From the NCBI GenBank assembly GCA_030783905.1, contig JAQAHH010000006.1, forward strand, positions 434,001 to 498,000: a stretch of DNA of 64,000 bases, written 5' to 3'. The notes below the pieces were generated by a model that was not told the origin of the DNA, did not search any database, and was given only the letters and a program-made list of their open reading frames with translations. The first letter of the stretch is position 1. Each line of letters opens with the position of its first letter. Position numbers and translations under genes: made by a program. Origin of the DNA: Bisgaard Taxon 45 (lineage in GTDB: Bacteria > Pseudomonadota > Gammaproteobacteria > Enterobacterales > Pasteurellaceae). Shown one piece after another: positions 19,062-29,760 of the stretch.

Positions 19062-19610
19062 ATGTCAGCAGAACGTCAACAAATTCTACAAGCCAAAATT
19101 AGTACTGAAATTGTTGATTTCAGAAATGCTTGTCAAACTATCCAACTCGCTACAGTAAATGAAAAGGGAGAGCCCAATGCGAGCTATGCCCCTTTTGCTT
19201 ATCATAATGATCAGTATGTGGTTTTGATTTCCGAAATGGCGAGGCATGCTCGTAACTTGCAACAAGTCCCTAAAGTTTCCTTAATGCTGATTGAAGATGA
19301 AAAGACTGCACGCGAATTATTTGCGCGTAAGCGTTTAACTACCCATGCAGATGCACGTTTGATTGAGAAAGAGAGTGAAGAGGGAAAACAACTTTTATCC
19401 GCGTTGCGTCAACGTTATGGAGAGCGAATTGATGGCTTAGCCCGTTTATCTGATTTTAAGCTGTTTAGTTTATCACCAAGACAAAGTTTATATGTAAAAG
19501 GGTTTGGGCAAGCATTTCATGTTGATAAGGCAGGAAATATCATTCATTTACGTGGTGGACACGGACACGGACACGGACACGGACACGGACACGGACACGG
19601 ACACAGCTAG
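19062..19610 (+). CDS. HugZ/HutZ-family heme-utilisation protein with Gly-His repeat tail
   Basis: A 182-residue protein of the split-barrel pyridoxamine-phosphate-oxidase-like fold. The order TIQLATVNEKGEPNASYAPF, YVVLISEMARHARNLQ, KVSLMLIEDEKTARELFARKR and LYVKGFGQAFHV is typical of HugZ/HutZ cytoplasmic heme-degrading or heme-binding proteins. It ends in eight consecutive Gly-His dipeptides encoded by a perfect hexanucleotide repeat (19557-19604), a possible heme- or metal-binding tail. HugZ proteins use a C-terminal loop histidine for heme, so the tail may matter. A GGAGG ribosome binding site (AAGGAGGAATC) precedes the ATG. Fur control is likely from the adjacent site. Confidence 0.85.
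   Translation: MSAERQQILQAKISTEIVDFRNACQTIQLATVNEKGEPNASYAPFAYHNDQYVVLISEMARHARNLQQVPKVSLMLIEDEKTARELFARKRLTTHADARLIEKESEEGKQLLSALRQRYGERIDGLARLSDFKLFSLSPRQSLYVKGFGQAFHVDKAGNIIHLRGGHGHGHGHGHGHGHGHS
19557..19604 (+). repeat. (GGACAC)8 in-frame hexanucleotide repeat
   Basis: Eight perfect copies of GGACAC code for (Gly-His)8 just before the stop codon. Because the unit is six bases, copy-number slippage would change tail length without a frameshift. Confidence 0.98.
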
Positions 19611-19628
19611 ATCTCCTCATATTAATAA

Positions 19629-19680
19629 AAAAACACCGCACCTTGTATCGTTGTTGACCAACAAAGTGCGGTGCTTTTAT
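19629..19680. terminator. Bidirectional terminator between HugZ-like gene and gdhA
   Basis: CACCGCACCTTGT and ACAAAGTGCGGTG form a long stem with one mismatch, flanked by A and T runs. One arm contains an exact uptake 9-mer (19664-19672); the other carries a one-base variant. Confidence 0.8.
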
Positions 19681-19698
19681 TGTGTTTTTTATTTGAGA

Positions 19699-21393
<1,695 letters not shown>

Positions 21394-22020
21394 TTACACA
21401 ACGCCTAAGTTTCGTAAACCACCAATAATGATCTCAATACCAAGGGACATTAAGAGTAAGCCCATAATACGGGTAATGACATTGGAGCCGGTTTTACCTA
21501 ATTTTTTAATCACGGGTTCCGAATAACGTAGGAGTAGGTAGCAGCCTGCGCCAAATAGAATGATTGTGATCGAAGAGTATAAATAGCTGATGATGCTATT
21601 TTGTGTCGAGCTGAAAACAATGGTTGCACTAATCGAACCGGGGCCTGCCATAATTGGGGTAGCAAGTGGGACGACTGCAATATTATTGTAATCGTCAAAA
21701 TTTTCACTTTTTTCCTCTTTATTGATTTTGTGTTCGCCGATTTTCCCGTTGATCATGGTTAATGCAATTAAAATCACCACAATCCCACCAGCGATACGGA
21801 AAGCATCCACGGAAATATGGAAAGCATTTAAAATGAAGCTACCAAAGAAGAAACTAACTAATAAGATCACGCTAATCGAAACACACGTCACAAAACTGGT
21901 TCTGTGTTGTTCTTCTTTCGACAGTGTTGAAGTCATGGAGTAGAAAATCGGCACAACCCCTATTGGATTCACTAAAGCAATCAGTCCAATAAAGAATTGA
22001 AGATAGATGGCTAGATCCAT
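21394..22020 (-). CDS. MarC-family integral membrane protein
   Basis: A 208-residue, six-helix membrane protein of the UPF0056/MarC family. FFIGLIALVNPIGVVPIF and the repeat-half signature VPLATPIMAGPGSISATIVF are the family's duplicated NP/AGPG blocks. AGGAGG is 6 bases upstream of the ATG. E. coli MarC was once linked to multiple antibiotic resistance, but that role is not supported; the family's function is unknown. Monocistronic, with its own terminator. Confidence 0.88.
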   Translation of the reverse strand: MDLAIYLQFFIGLIALVNPIGVVPIFYSMTSTLSKEEQHRTSFVTCVSISVILLVSFFFGSFILNAFHISVDAFRIAGGIVVILIALTMINGKIGEHKINKEEKSENFDDYNNIAVVPLATPIMAGPGSISATIVFSSTQNSIISYLYSSITIILFGAGCYLLLRYSEPVIKKLGKTGSNVITRIMGLLLMSLGIEIIIGGLRNLGVV

Positions 22021-22213
22021 CTTGTCCTCCTAGCAAGAGAGTAAAAAGAGGTTCATATTATATTGGTGGGGCTAGGAATAGGCAAGTTAAGCCCTGAATT
22101 ACGGGAGTGCGACATTTGAATTGTTTAAAAAAGAAACGATTTTTTGATTTGTCTAATCCTGATTTAATGGTTAAAATGCCTCAATTTTCATTTATTCAGT
22201 CAACAGAGGTCAT

Positions 22214-23692
22214 TTGAAAGGTTTATTTCTACGTATTATTGCGATTGTAGCGTTATTGTTATGGGCAATTGATATGGTGTTCCCTTGGCAACAAATTATG
22301 CGTTCGGAAGAGAACCGCTATACGGCGATTCAAAGTCGCGGTAAGTTAGTGGTGGGGACAATTAATAATCCAATTTCTTATTTTATTGATCATGTAGGAC
22401 AAGCGGCAGGGCTAGAATACGAGTTGAGTAAGGCATTTGCCGATTATCTGAATGTGGATCTGGACATTATCGCGATGTCAAATGGCGATGAACTTTTTAG
22501 TGCACTGCAAAATAATAAAATTGATATTGCGGCTGCCAATTTGTTGTATCAACCTAATAGATTAGACATGTTTCAAGTGGGCCCCACTTATAATTCTGCT
22601 TCGTGGCAACTTGTCTACCGTAAAGGAGCGGAACGGCCACGCAATTTAGGGGAATTGAAAGGCAGTTTAAGTATTGCCTCTGGCTCGGAGCTCACGGAAT
22701 TATTAAAAGCTGAAAAGGAAAAGTTTCCTGAACTGACATGGCGTGTGAATGAAAAATTAACCCCAGAAGAACTTCTCATGCAAATGGCCGATGGCAAAAT
22801 TGATTATGTGATCGCCAATTCTATTGATGTGTCTGCAGTGCAACAAATTAAGCCAAATGTAGCGGTCGCGTTTGATTTAACAGATGAATCGACGGTGCAT
22901 TGGTATTTACCAAGTAATTCATATAGCGAATTACAGGCCTCATTATTAGATTTTATGAATAGCGCCATTGAAACAGGCTTGATTGCGCGCATTGAAGAAA
23001 AATATTTTAATCATTTAGCCCAATTTGACTATGTTGATACCCGAAGCTATCTTCGTGCAATAGAAACAGTTTTACCGAAATTTGCACCGCTCTTTGAAAA
23101 ATATAAAGGGGATCTTGATTGGCGTTTATTGGCCGCGATTGCATATCAAGAGTCCCATTGGAATCCTGATGCGACCTCACCGACTGGGGTTCGAGGGATG
23201 ATGATGTTAACGAAAGCCACTGCAGAGCGAATGCGAATTCAAGACAGAACGGATCCAGAACAAAGTATTAAAGCTGGTTCAGAATATTTGCATTGGCTTA
23301 TTACGCAAATGCCTGATACGATTAAAGAAGATGAACGGATTTGGTTTGCATTAGCGGCCTATAATATGGGATTGGGGCATTTATTAGATGCACGCCGTTT
23401 AACCAAAAGCCTAGGCGGTGATCCTGACAACTGGTTAGATGTGAAGAAAAATTTACCGCTATTGGCAGAAAAACGCTATTACACGGGGTTGAAATATGGG
23501 TATGCGCGAGGTTATGAAGCGTATCAGTATGTGGAAAATATCCGTCGTTATATGAACAGTATTGTGCATTATTATCGGGTACAGCAAGCACAATTTGAAG
23601 AAACATTAGAGACACAAGCCACTGAAATAGAAAATATGACAGAAATAAAGAAAGAAACGGAGACGTTAGCGACAACCGTAACCGCACAATAA
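22214..23692 (+). CDS. mltF: Membrane-bound lytic murein transglycosylase F
   Basis: A 492-residue exported protein with an N-terminal signal/anchor ([20 protein letters not shown]), then a periplasmic solute-binding-like domain (residues about 40-265: [17 protein letters not shown]), then a lytic transglycosylase domain. The catalytic glutamate is Glu313 in [42 protein letters not shown] is a family block. The start is TTG with AGAGG before it. The C-terminal tail of about 45 residues is rich in Glu and Thr and lacks a known domain. It cleaves peptidoglycan at the outer-membrane inner face. Confidence 0.93.
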   Translation: MKGLFLRIIAIVALLLWAIDMVFPWQQIMRSEENRYTAIQSRGKLVVGTINNPISYFIDHVGQAAGLEYELSKAFADYLNVDLDIIAMSNGDELFSALQNNKIDIAAANLLYQPNRLDMFQVGPTYNSASWQLVYRKGAERPRNLGELKGSLSIASGSELTELLKAEKEKFPELTWRVNEKLTPEELLMQMADGKIDYVIANSIDVSAVQQIKPNVAVAFDLTDESTVHWYLPSNSYSELQASLLDFMNSAIETGLIARIEEKYFNHLAQFDYVDTRSYLRAIETVLPKFAPLFEKYKGDLDWRLLAAIAYQESHWNPDATSPTGVRGMMMLTKATAERMRIQDRTDPEQSIKAGSEYLHWLITQMPDTIKEDERIWFALAAYNMGLGHLLDARRLTKSLGGDPDNWLDVKKNLPLLAEKRYYTGLKYGYARGYEAYQYVENIRRYMNSIVHYYRVQQAQFEETLETQATEIENMTEIKKETETLATTVTAQ

Positions 23693-23707
23693 AATAAGAG
23701 GAAAAGT

Positions 23708-23854
23708 ATGGCGAGACGTAAAAGCTTTTTAAAGCCAACAAAAAAATTATATCGTTTATCACAGGGGCGTGCATTACGTTTAAAACGCTTAAAACAACGT
23801 AAAGCAAGATTACTTGCAAGGCATTCCCTACAGTTTGTCGTGCAAGAAATTTAA
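23708..23854 (+). CDS. Small, highly basic protein of unknown function (48 residues)
   Basis: An ATG at 23708, preceded by AAGAGGAAAAGT, opens a 48-codon frame ending in TAA at 23852-23854. The protein (MARRKSFLKPTKKLYRLSQG at the N terminus) has about 18 Arg/Lys, only one acidic residue near its end and no hydrophobic segment. It is 15 bases downstream of mltF and is followed by a classic terminator, so it looks like the last gene of the mltF transcript. The basic composition would fit binding to RNA, DNA or ribosomes, but no family is recognised. Confidence 0.65.
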   Translation: MARRKSFLKPTKKLYRLSQGRALRLKRLKQRKARLLARHSLQFVVQEI

Positions 23855-23881
23855 TTGATGAGAACAGAACGAGAAATTAAG

Positions 23882-23915
23882 AATGGTGCTTTTTATATGA
23901 GCACCATTTTTTTAT
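23882..23915 (+). terminator. Terminator of the mltF transcript
   Basis: AATGGTGCT (23882-23890) and AGCACCATT (23900-23908) form a stem followed by TTTTTT. Confidence 0.9.
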
Positions 23916-24452
23916 TTAATGAAAGAGTCTACGCTGTTTGGATTTGAGGCGCTTGGCTTGACTGATGAAAATAAGCACAAGGACTAAAGTATAGAGCGCA
24001 AAGATGGCAACGATCCATTGCACCATAGAAAATCCAAGAAAGTGCCATGTGACTTCGCTACATGAACCTGAAGGGAGGAAGACTGCAGGAAACCATTGAT
24101 CGAGAGGCAATGTTTCTGGAAATTCTGCCACCGCGGAACATTGTTTCCACGGTGCGGGATAAAGTTGTAGATCCAAATGGGCGATACTAATCATTAAGCC
24201 TTTTACGGCACTGCCTAAACCGATTAATAATGCTACAAGACGTAGAAGCATTGAACTTGGGTAGAGAAAACCCAATAGACCAGCAAAAGCAATGCCAAAA
24301 ATAGCCACTCTCTCATAAATACACATGACACAGGGTGCAAGTCCCATGCCATGCTGAAAATAAAGGGCGATAGCCTCTAACAGTAAAGCTGAGCTGAACA
24401 ATAGAAACCATGCACTTCGTTTCGTGGAAAGTGTCTTAAAAAAGCTTAGCAT
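23916..24452 (-). CDS. dsbB: Disulfide bond formation protein B
   Basis: A 178-residue inner-membrane quinone reductase that reoxidises DsbA. Four transmembrane helices flank two periplasmic loops with redox pairs: CVMC (Cys41, Cys44) and Cys105/Cys131 (PWKQCSAV, PSGSCSEV). AGGAGG lies just upstream of the ATG. It follows nhaB by 22 bases on the same strand, the same nhaB-dsbB pairing as in enterobacteria. It hands electrons to ubiquinone or menaquinone, whose synthesis genes lie further on. Confidence 0.95.
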   Translation of the reverse strand: MLSFFKTLSTKRSAWFLLFSSALLLEAIALYFQHGMGLAPCVMCIYERVAIFGIAFAGLLGFLYPSSMLLRLVALLIGLGSAVKGLMISIAHLDLQLYPAPWKQCSAVAEFPETLPLDQWFPAVFLPSGSCSEVTWHFLGFSMVQWIVAIFALYTLVLVLIFISQAKRLKSKQRRLFH

Positions 24453-24474
24453 GTTTCCTCCTTTTTACTTGTCA

Positions 24475-26016
24475 TTACAGTGGCTTTAATAGGCCAATTT
24501 GAATGAGCATATTGGTCGCACCAGGCAAAATATATTCTACGGCCAGTAAACCAATACAGGATAATACAATGGTGTAAGGCAATGCCATATAAACCATTCT
24601 ACCATAAGAAAGACGGATTAATGGTGCCAGAGAGGAGGTCAGCAAAAATAAGAAGGCGGCTTGACCATTTGGGGTGGCTACAGAAGGAAGATTGGTGCCA
24701 GTATTAATCGCGACAGCAAGTAATTCATATTGAGGTTGGGCAATTAAGCCCGCTTCTAATGCTGCTTTTGTTTCATTAATATAAACGGTGGCCACAAAGA
24801 CATTATCGGAAATTGCGGATAATAAACCGTTAAAAATATAGAAAAGGGCAAGTTGAGTATGTTCACTCGCGGCAAGCACAAACTGAATAATTGGCGCAAA
24901 CAGATGTTGGTCAATGATCACTGCAACAACAGAGAAGAAGACTACTAACAATGCAGTAAAGGGTAAGGATTCCTGAAAGGCTTTACCAATTGCGTGTTCG
25001 CTTGTTACCCCACAAAATGAAGTTGCTAGAATGATGACTGTTAAGCCAATAATACCAACCGCCGCGAGATGGAAGGCTAATCCTAAAACAAGCCAAATAC
25101 CGACTAACCCTTGGAAAAAGAGTTTCAAGCGATCCTGTTGTGACATTCTTTGTTGATTATTACGGTCAAACTTGGCGAGGATGCCCCAAACTTTACGTGG
25201 TAATTTCGCACCATAGCCAAAAAGACTGAATTTCTCGACGAGAATACAGGTAGTCAATCCACAAAGGAGAACAGGTAAGGTGACTGGAAGCATACGGAGG
25301 AAGAATTCGCCAAATGCCCATTTAGCTTGTTCCGCGATGATTAAGTTTTGTGGCTCACCCACCATGGTCATGACCCCACCAAGTGCAGTACCTACACAAG
25401 AATGCATCATTAAGCTACGTAAAAACGCACGGAATTGCTCTAATGTGTCCTTATTTTCACCAATTTTATCGTCTTTCGTAATATCTGTGGAATCATTGAA
25501 ATTGCTACCCGACGCCACTTTATGATATACGCCATAAAACCCCATACCGACACTAATAATGACAGCGACTACAGTTAAAGCGTCTAAAAAGGCCGATAAG
25601 AAGGCGGCACTTAAACAGAAGGCAAGGGATAATACCATTTTTGAACGGATGCTTAGCAAGAGTTTGGTGAAGACAAAGAGTAATAGCTGTTTCATAAAGT
25701 AAATTCCCGCGACCATGAAGATCAGTAAGAGAATGACTTCAAAGTTTGCCATAATTTCCATTTTGACATGCTCAGGATGTGTCATGCCAATCGCTACCGC
25801 TTCTAATGCCAGTAAGCCTCCGGGTTGCAGAGGATAACATTTTAGTGCCATGGCTAGGGTGAGGATAAATTCTGCTACCAATAGCCAACCTGCAATAAAG
25901 GGACTGATAAAAAAGAAAATGATAGGATTAACAATAAGAAACAGGACAATTGTGATTTTGTACCAGTCAGGACTTGTTCCTAAAAAGTTTCTTAGGAATG
26001 CTTGAGTATAACTCAT
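24475..26016 (-). CDS. nhaB: Na+/H+ antiporter NhaB
   Basis: A membrane protein of about 513 residues with some 12 helices. The N terminus [19 protein letters not shown] and [14 protein letters not shown] are characteristic of NhaB. The ATG at 26016 is chosen, giving the E. coli NhaB length, with AAGGTGG 8 bases upstream; a GTG at 26028 lies inside that ribosome binding site. It exports sodium in exchange for protons. It lies head-to-head with fadR, as in enterobacteria, so the shared 150-base region holds both promoters. Confidence 0.95.
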   Translation of the reverse strand: MSYTQAFLRNFLGTSPDWYKITIVLFLIVNPIIFFFISPFIAGWLLVAEFILTLAMALKCYPLQPGGLLALEAVAIGMTHPEHVKMEIMANFEVILLLIFMVAGIYFMKQLLLFVFTKLLLSIRSKMVLSLAFCLSAAFLSAFLDALTVVAVIISVGMGFYGVYHKVASGSNFNDSTDITKDDKIGENKDTLEQFRAFLRSLMMHSCVGTALGGVMTMVGEPQNLIIAEQAKWAFGEFFLRMLPVTLPVLLCGLTTCILVEKFSLFGYGAKLPRKVWGILAKFDRNNQQRMSQQDRLKLFFQGLVGIWLVLGLAFHLAAVGIIGLTVIILATSFCGVTSEHAIGKAFQESLPFTALLVVFFSVVAVIIDQHLFAPIIQFVLAASEHTQLALFYIFNGLLSAISDNVFVATVYINETKAALEAGLIAQPQYELLAVAINTGTNLPSVATPNGQAAFLFLLTSSLAPLIRLSYGRMVYMALPYTIVLSCIGLLAVEYILPGATNMLIQIGLLKPL

Positions 26017-26169
26017 TTTTAATACCACCTTAGTTAATATTTAATATTTTTAGAAATTTTGAATATAATATTGGAATCATTGTAATATATACTGCATTAC
26101 ACGATAATACTTAAAATAACTATTTGTTATCTGTATCACATTTTAAATTTAATCGACTAGAAGAAACGT

Positions 26170-26895
26170 ATGAATAATGATCAACCTCTTTTAAAAGCAC
26201 AGAGTCCGGCTGGTTTAGCGGAAGAATATATTGTCAGAAGTATCTGGAATAATCATTTCCCGCCAGGCTCCGATTTACCGGCAGAACGTGAGTTAGCCGA
26301 GAAAATTGGTGTGACGCGTACCACATTACGTGAAGTGCTTCAACGCCTTGCGCGTGACGGTTGGTTGAACATTCAACACGGCAAACCAACAAAAGTGAAC
26401 AATATTTGGGAAACCTCGGGGTTGAATATTTTAGAGGTATTAGTACGTTTAGATAGCACAAAGTTGCCGAGTTTTATTTCTAACATCCTATCGGCAAGAA
26501 CCAATATTTCTGCCATTTATATTCAAAAGGCCTTTAAAGTCGAGCCACAGAAATCCCTTGAGGCATTTCAGAATCTTGATACTTTAGCGGATACGGCGGA
26601 AGCCTATACCAATTTTGACTATGATCTTTTCCGTAAATTAGCATTTGCGTCAGATAATCCTGTATATGGGTTGATTTTAAATAGTTTGAAGGGACTCTAT
26701 ACTCGGGTTGGTCTATTCTATTTTGCGAATCCCTCTGCGCGTGAGTTGGCAAAACGTTTTTATCTTTCGCTAAAAAACCTGTGTCAAACACAGCAGGTGA
26801 ATGATGTCAAAGAATGTATTCGTCAATATGGGAAGGACAGTGGCGTGATCTGGGCCAATATGCAAGCCTTTTTACCCGCTAATTTTAGTGAATAG
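26170..26895 (+). CDS. fadR: Fatty acid metabolism regulator FadR
   Basis: A 241-residue GntR-type regulator. The winged helix DNA-binding domain covers residues about 10-75 ([39 protein letters not shown]). The C-terminal helical acyl-CoA sensor domain follows. E. coli FadR represses fatty-acid degradation and activates fabA/fabB, and acyl-CoA releases it. Divergent from nhaB. A terminator follows closely. Confidence 0.95.
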   Translation: MNNDQPLLKAQSPAGLAEEYIVRSIWNNHFPPGSDLPAERELAEKIGVTRTTLREVLQRLARDGWLNIQHGKPTKVNNIWETSGLNILEVLVRLDSTKLPSFISNILSARTNISAIYIQKAFKVEPQKSLEAFQNLDTLADTAEAYTNFDYDLFRKLAFASDNPVYGLILNSLKGLYTRVGLFYFANPSARELAKRFYLSLKNLCQTQQVNDVKECIRQYGKDSGVIWANMQAFLPANFSE

Positions 26896-26919
26896 CGTAG
26901 TCTGAGCAAGCTGAATATG

Positions 26920-26954
26920 AAATCTGCACCAGTGACGTGAGTGCAGATTTTTTA
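26920..26954 (+). terminator. fadR terminator
   Basis: AAATCTGCAC (26920-26929) and GTGCAGATTT (26941-26950) with an 11-base loop, followed by TTTATT. Confidence 0.85.
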
Positions 26955-26979
26955 TTGCCTTGAAATCAGTGAAGGTAAG

Positions 26980-28017
26980 TTAGATTTCAAACAGGACAGG
27001 GGCTGTACATTTGTAATTTAAGCGCACTTGTGCATCTAACGAGAAGTTTTTCGGGCTTTGTACCATCAAGCTCGCCTCGCCAATAGCAACATCATACTGA
27101 AAGTAAGGACCTAAAAAACGCTTTTTAGTAATGATTCCGTTGCCTTGCTCATCAAGATGAATTTGCAGGCTTTGTGGCCGTACTAACCAATGTACTGGTT
27201 GGCCGACACGGATTGGCTGACCATTGGAAAAGCTGAGCGCTTGATCAAACAGGTATTCGCCAATCACTGAACTGAAACTGTGCTCAGAGGTCACACGGCA
27301 AGTGAAATAATTGACGTTTCCTAGAAATTCGGCAACAAATTTATTAATCGGCATTTGATAGAGTAAATCCGATTTCCCCACCTGTACAATTTTGCCTTTA
27401 TCCATAATCGCCAGTTTGTCTGCAAAAGCAAAGGCTTCTTCTTTGCTGTGGGTAACAAAAATCGCGGGAATCTGTTGGCTTTTTAAAATCTCTTTGATCT
27501 CATCAATCATTTGATAGCGCACTTGACTATCAATATTGGAGAAGGGTTCATCTAATAACAACAAACGAGGTTTGCACGCTAAAGCTCGGGCAATCGCCAC
27601 GCGTTGCTGTTGTCCGCCAGATAATTCATGCGGATAGCGTTCAAGTAGACCAGTCAGGCGCACAAGTGCGGTCATTTTTTCAATAATGTCATTTTTTTCA
27701 GCCGCTTTTTTCTGCTGCAAACCAAAGGCGATATTTTCTTTTACCGTTAAATGTGGGAATAACGCGTAATCTTGGAAAATCATGCCAATCTGCCGCTGTT
27801 CGACAGGCAGGCTCGCTAAGTTTTGCTGATTAAATAAAATTTTGCCTTGAGTGATCGCTTGCAAGCCTGCAATGGCTTTTAATAAGGTGGTTTTGCCACA
27901 GCCACTGGCACCGAGTAAACATAAAATCTCATTCTGTGCCATCGCCAGATCTAAGTTTTGTAAGACATTTTCAGTACTGTAACCACAGGTTAATTGGGAA
28001 ATGTGTAATATATTCAT
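26980..28017 (-). CDS. fbpC: Ferric iron ABC transporter, ATP-binding protein
   Basis: The frame can be extended upstream into the permease gene, but the true start is probably ATG at 28017 (MNILHISQLTCGYS), giving 345 residues. Walker A is GASGCGKTT, the signature LSGGQQQR and Walker B LLLLDEPFSN. A C-terminal regulatory domain of about 110 residues follows, as in FbpC/AfuC. It powers Fe3+ import across the inner membrane. It starts 2 bases after the permease stop. Confidence 0.93.
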   Translation of the reverse strand: MNILHISQLTCGYSTENVLQNLDLAMAQNEILCLLGASGCGKTTLLKAIAGLQAITQGKILFNQQNLASLPVEQRQIGMIFQDYALFPHLTVKENIAFGLQQKKAAEKNDIIEKMTALVRLTGLLERYPHELSGGQQQRVAIARALACKPRLLLLDEPFSNIDSQVRYQMIDEIKEILKSQQIPAIFVTHSKEEAFAFADKLAIMDKGKIVQVGKSDLLYQMPINKFVAEFLGNVNYFTCRVTSEHSFSSVIGEYLFDQALSFSNGQPIRVGQPVHWLVRPQSLQIHLDEQGNGIITKKRFLGPYFQYDVAIGEASLMVQSPKNFSLDAQVRLNYKCTAPVLFEI

Positions 28018-28019
28018 AA

Positions 28020-29678
28020 TTAGCGATCTTTTTCTGAATGAAGTACCAGTGAGCGAGTGAGCCAAATCACAGGGAGTAAGCCGACTAACACCAGTGCAAT
28101 GGCTGGCAAGGCAGCTTGTTCGAGTTGTTCGTCGGAAGTAAAGGTAAATACATGAGTGGCCAATGTATCAAAATTAAAAGGACGCAATAATAACGAGGCA
28201 TTTAATTCTTTCATGGTCTCAATAAAGACCATCATCAGTGCGGTCAGAATGCCTTTGGATAATAAGGGGAGATGAACACGAGCTAGCATTTTGATGCCAT
28301 TTTGGCCTAATGTACGACTTGCCATATCTAAAGAGGGCGATATTTTCTGAAAGGAGGTGTCGATACCGCCAATCGCCATGGCAGAAAAACGAACCGTATA
28401 AGCACAAATTAAGGCAAACATTGATCCTGAGAAAATTAAGCCAACGGGAGAAAAACCAAAGGATTTTAACAGGTCATTGACGCAATGATCAGCATGGGTA
28501 TAAGGGATCAAAATACCAATGGCTAGCACAGTGCCGGGGATCGCATAGCCAAGAGAAGAAAGTTGTAAGCTATAATGCCCAACACGCTGTTGCATCGGAC
28601 TTTTTTGTAACCTGAGGCGATTAAAAAAGTGTAAAAAGAGGGCTAATAACACACAGACAACAGAGGCAATCAGCGAACTGGATAAGCTATGATAAGCGTA
28701 ATGGAAAAAGTTATCTGCTTGGCTGACATCAAAATAAGCCAGTGCCCAATAAATCAGTTTAGCAAAAGGAATCATAAAAGCGATGCTGACCAACCCCCAG
28801 CAATAGAGGTGCGCGAGGACGAGTTTGAGACCAGACAATGGAAGTAAACGTCGCTTTTTTTCATAGCCGCGTTGATAGGTTTTTTGTTTACGACGACTAT
28901 AACGTTCTAGCCATAATAAGCTGAAGATCATCAACAGCATCAAGAGTGAAATTTGGCTGGCGGAGCCTAAATCGCCATAACCGAGCCAAGTATCATAGAC
29001 TGCGGTAGTTAATGTCGGCACCGCAAAATAATACACGGTACCAAAATCACCGAGGGTTTCCATTGCGACTAATGAGGCGCCCACAGCAATGGCTGGACGG
29101 ATTAAAGGTAGTGTCACTTTTTTAAATAAGTAGAAACGGCTCGCGCCTAACGTTTTGGCACTATGAATCAAATTTTCGGATTGTTCAAGCAAAGCCACTC
29201 GCACCAGTAAAAAGATATAAGGATAGAGGACGAGTGCCAAGATAAAACAGGCTCCCCCAAGCGAACGAATAGCGGGAAACCAGTAATCTTGTGGGCTATG
29301 CCAAGCAAAATATTCTCGTAACAGTGATTGTACTGGGCCGGGATAGTCCAATAAATCGGTGTATAAATAGCCGACTAAATAGGCGGGAATGGCTAAGGGT
29401 AGGCAAAGTGCCCATTGTAAGGTTTTTTGACCAACGAATTGGTAGGTTGAGATAATCCAAGCCGCAGGAATAGCGAATACAAGACTTAAGCCCACTGTAC
29501 CTAAAACTAATAAAAGAGAGTTTAAACTGTAATCGGTAAGAACGGTTTGCCAAAGATGTTGAATATTAGCCCAATCGGCTTGCCAAGATTGATACAGGAT
29601 AGAAAGTAAAGGCAAAAGAAAAAACAGCACGATAATAAGTGCGGTGAAATGCCAACTGATTTTTTTGAGTGAAAACAT
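28020..29678 (-). CDS. fbpB: Ferric iron ABC transporter, fused permease
   Basis: A 552-residue permease made of two homologous halves (about 12 helices), each with an EAA-type loop contacting the ATPase: SAKTLGASRFYLFKKVTLPL near residue 180 and ASRTLGQNGIKMLARVHLPL near residue 460. This fused architecture is that of FbpB/AfuB/SfuB. Its start is separated from fbpA by 82 bases containing a GC-rich hairpin. An uptake 9-mer occurs near the 5' end (29637-29645). Confidence 0.93.
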   Translation of the reverse strand: MFSLKKISWHFTALIIVLFFLLPLLSILYQSWQADWANIQHLWQTVLTDYSLNSLLLVLGTVGLSLVFAIPAAWIISTYQFVGQKTLQWALCLPLAIPAYLVGYLYTDLLDYPGPVQSLLREYFAWHSPQDYWFPAIRSLGGACFILALVLYPYIFLLVRVALLEQSENLIHSAKTLGASRFYLFKKVTLPLIRPAIAVGASLVAMETLGDFGTVYYFAVPTLTTAVYDTWLGYGDLGSASQISLLMLLMIFSLLWLERYSRRKQKTYQRGYEKKRRLLPLSGLKLVLAHLYCWGLVSIAFMIPFAKLIYWALAYFDVSQADNFFHYAYHSLSSSLIASVVCVLLALFLHFFNRLRLQKSPMQQRVGHYSLQLSSLGYAIPGTVLAIGILIPYTHADHCVNDLLKSFGFSPVGLIFSGSMFALICAYTVRFSAMAIGGIDTSFQKISPSLDMASRTLGQNGIKMLARVHLPLLSKGILTALMMVFIETMKELNASLLLRPFNFDTLATHVFTFTSDEQLEQAALPAIALVLVGLLPVIWLTRSLVLHSEKDR

Positions 29679-29704
29679 CTTAGCGTCGTCTATAATAATG
29701 CCTA

Positions 29705-29728
29705 AAGGGCGACGTTAATGTCGCCCTT
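29705..29728 (-). terminator. Intercistronic hairpin between fbpA and fbpB
   Basis: AAGGGCGAC (29705-29713) and GTCGCCCTT (29720-29728), loop of six bases, with no T run on the minus strand. It probably attenuates transcription or protects the fbpA mRNA 3' end, giving more binding protein than permease. Confidence 0.6.
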
Positions 29729-29760
29729 CAGATCGAGATAAATGAAATCAAGCCACTAAA

